From Blastomonas sp. SL216 (lineage in GTDB: Bacteria; Pseudomonadota; Alphaproteobacteria; Sphingomonadales; Sphingomonadaceae): a stretch of DNA of 64,000 nucleotides. Location: contig CP113055.1 in assembly GCA_026625625.1 (NCBI GenBank), forward strand, positions 1,800,501-1,864,500. Reading direction: 5' to 3'. A program made the position numbers and the translations under genes. The notes beneath the pieces were generated by a model that made no database searches, had not been told where the DNA came from, and saw nothing but the letters and a program-made list of their open reading frames with translations. Shown piece by piece: positions 63,044-64,000 of the stretch. Within the stretch, counting starts at the first letter, position 1. Every line of letters starts with the position of its first letter.

Positions 63044-63820
63044 TGCCTCATGATCTACCGAGTGCCACTCATGCAGATAGGCTGTACCCTTAGGTTTTCA
63101 TGCATGGTTAAGGCAAACGCAATGCCGAGCACGGAGCAATTGCGAAACGGCACAGCGCAGTGGCAGGAGTTGCCGTGCGTGGGCGCGTTAGGATGGGACA
63201 ATGAACGATACACTTATCCATTTCCCTGCAGAGGAGATAAAAGGTAGTGCCGATGTCGCGTAGGGATGGACTCTGGCGACATGATCCTGATGTTAGCCGC
63301 TAACACGCAACCTCGGCCGTGCAGCCGTCTGGAGACCCAACGAAATTAGCGACTGCTCTTGGTCATAGCCGTCGTTCGCAGCTCCTGCGCAGAACTCGTG
63401 ACTTGATCGAGGGCCGCCGTTGCGAAGTGATAGGTCGGACGGCAGCTTTCCGCCACTCGCCCCAAAACCCCGCCATTCAGCCATCTGCCCGGTTGCCGGA
63501 TGTCTGCAATCGGGACTCTTGGATCGTTCAAAACGACGATAGCGAATAGACGGGTTCAGCCGAAGTGGTCGCTCGCGAAGTAATGAGCTTTATCCAGGAG
63601 ACGCGCGAGTCTGGTCTTCTTCTGCTTTTCCCGCTCGGGACTGAAGCCACTGCAATCAGACACACCGATTTGGCTAGATCAATGCGGGCGTGGCTCATGC
63701 CCGCAAATCCTCCAATTTGGCATTGCGGCCAGTAAGGGACCAGCAAGACCAGCCCGCTGGTCAACAGCTTCGTCAACTCCACTCGAGAGGCATTGGGGCT
63801 GCAGCATTCGTCCGCACGGC
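63044..63820. other. Region without recognisable gene
   Basis: About 780 bases with only short overlapping frames. The stretch around 63340-63540 resembles a sphingomonad intergenic repeat remnant and lacks a coding pattern. Confidence 0.4.
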
Positions 63821-64000
63821 CTAAAACTCGCCCGCGATACCAACGCGGGCTGCCGTACTCTTGCCGCCTGCGTAAGATACCCCTGCGGTGACCGCGAAAG
63901 CATTTTCCGTGTTGGCGCGATAGGCTAGGGAAAGCCCGATTGAAGGTTCCCCGCGGAAGGTGGCAGCATTGAGCGTATAGCTTACCCCGCCGATGTTGGA
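63821..64000 (-). CDS. C-terminal end of an outer-membrane barrel protein, YadA-anchor-like (cut by window edge)
   Basis: The last 59 codons read on the - strand end at a TAG at 63821-63823. The strands AATFRGEPSIGLSLAYRA, NAFAVTAGVSYAGG and STAARVGIAGEF alternate polar and hydrophobic residues and end in Phe, the usual outer-membrane insertion signal. The VTAGVSYAGGKSTAARVGI pattern resembles the YadA anchor, so this may be a second trimeric autotransporter. The rest lies outside the window. Confidence 0.65.
   Translation of the reverse strand, partial: SNIGGVSYTLNAATFRGEPSIGLSLAYRANTENAFAVTAGVSYAGGKSTAARVGIAGEF

Overview
The window reads as high-GC chromosomal DNA of an alphaproteobacterium of the order Sphingomonadales (Novosphingobium, Sphingopyxis or Sphingobium-like). 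This is inferred from gene content: three complete TonB-dependent receptors, a FecI/FecR pair, a LuxI/LuxR pair with a phytanoyl-CoA-dioxygenase-like gene, an isopeptidase-type lasso peptide cluster, and aromatic or alicyclic catabolic genes. No rRNA, tRNA or CRISPR array was recognised.

Region 1 (1-14.1 kb) is the most interesting part: a lasso peptide locus joined to acyl-homoserine-lactone quorum sensing. At the left edge lies the start of an ArdC-like antirestriction gene. Then, on the + strand, come luxR, an overlapping set luxI/phyH/gntR, a FecI-like sigma factor, FecR, an STN-domain TonB receptor and a prolyl-oligopeptidase-like lasso isopeptidase. Converging on it from the - strand is the biosynthetic operon: a 47-residue precursor (core beginning GSAIAGLDD), a leader peptidase with an RRE-like start, and an asparagine-synthetase-like cyclase. 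A 25-bp element (AATAGAACCG-N4-CGGTT-N-CAATT) occurs once upstream of luxR and once, inverted, upstream of the precursor, so it has the same orientation relative to both transcripts. This suggests that quorum sensing and lasso production share a regulator. An AlpA-like regulator follows, so mobile-element-type genes bracket the locus.

Region 2 (14.8-24.3 kb) holds an S41 peptidase, an AraC regulator, a TraB/DUF5694-like secreted protein, two IS110-family transposases around a SUKH (SMI1/KNR4) gene, and a membrane protein next to a membrane-anchored LytTR regulator.

Region 3 (24.9-35.6 kb) is more AT-rich in part and carries an 8.8-kb trimeric autotransporter adhesin gene with 831-bp internal repeats. 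A BamE-fold gene lies just downstream and DUF4019-like genes lie on both sides; together they look like an adhesin with accessory envelope proteins.

Region 4 (36.1-49.5 kb) is a catabolic island: a TonB receptor, SDR, acyl-CoA ligase and SDR in one unit; PQQ alcohol dehydrogenase, esterase and aldehyde dehydrogenase in a second; an AraC/OruR-type regulator; and a Baeyer-Villiger-type monooxygenase. The enzymes fit alcohol to ketone to ester or lactone to hydroxyacid to aldehyde to acid to acyl-CoA. A shared element (GCCA-N11-GCCAA) sits upstream of all three transcription units and is the likely AraC operator.

Region 5 (50-64 kb) contains a TetR gene divergent from a TonB receptor plus amidohydrolase operon, an IS3 relic, an NTF2-like protein and a serine hydrolase. 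Next come two IS110 relics abutting a decayed acyl-CoA dehydrogenase, then an indolepyruvate ferredoxin oxidoreductase with a divergent Lrp regulator, a decayed ROK kinase, and at the right edge the C-terminus of another outer-membrane barrel protein.
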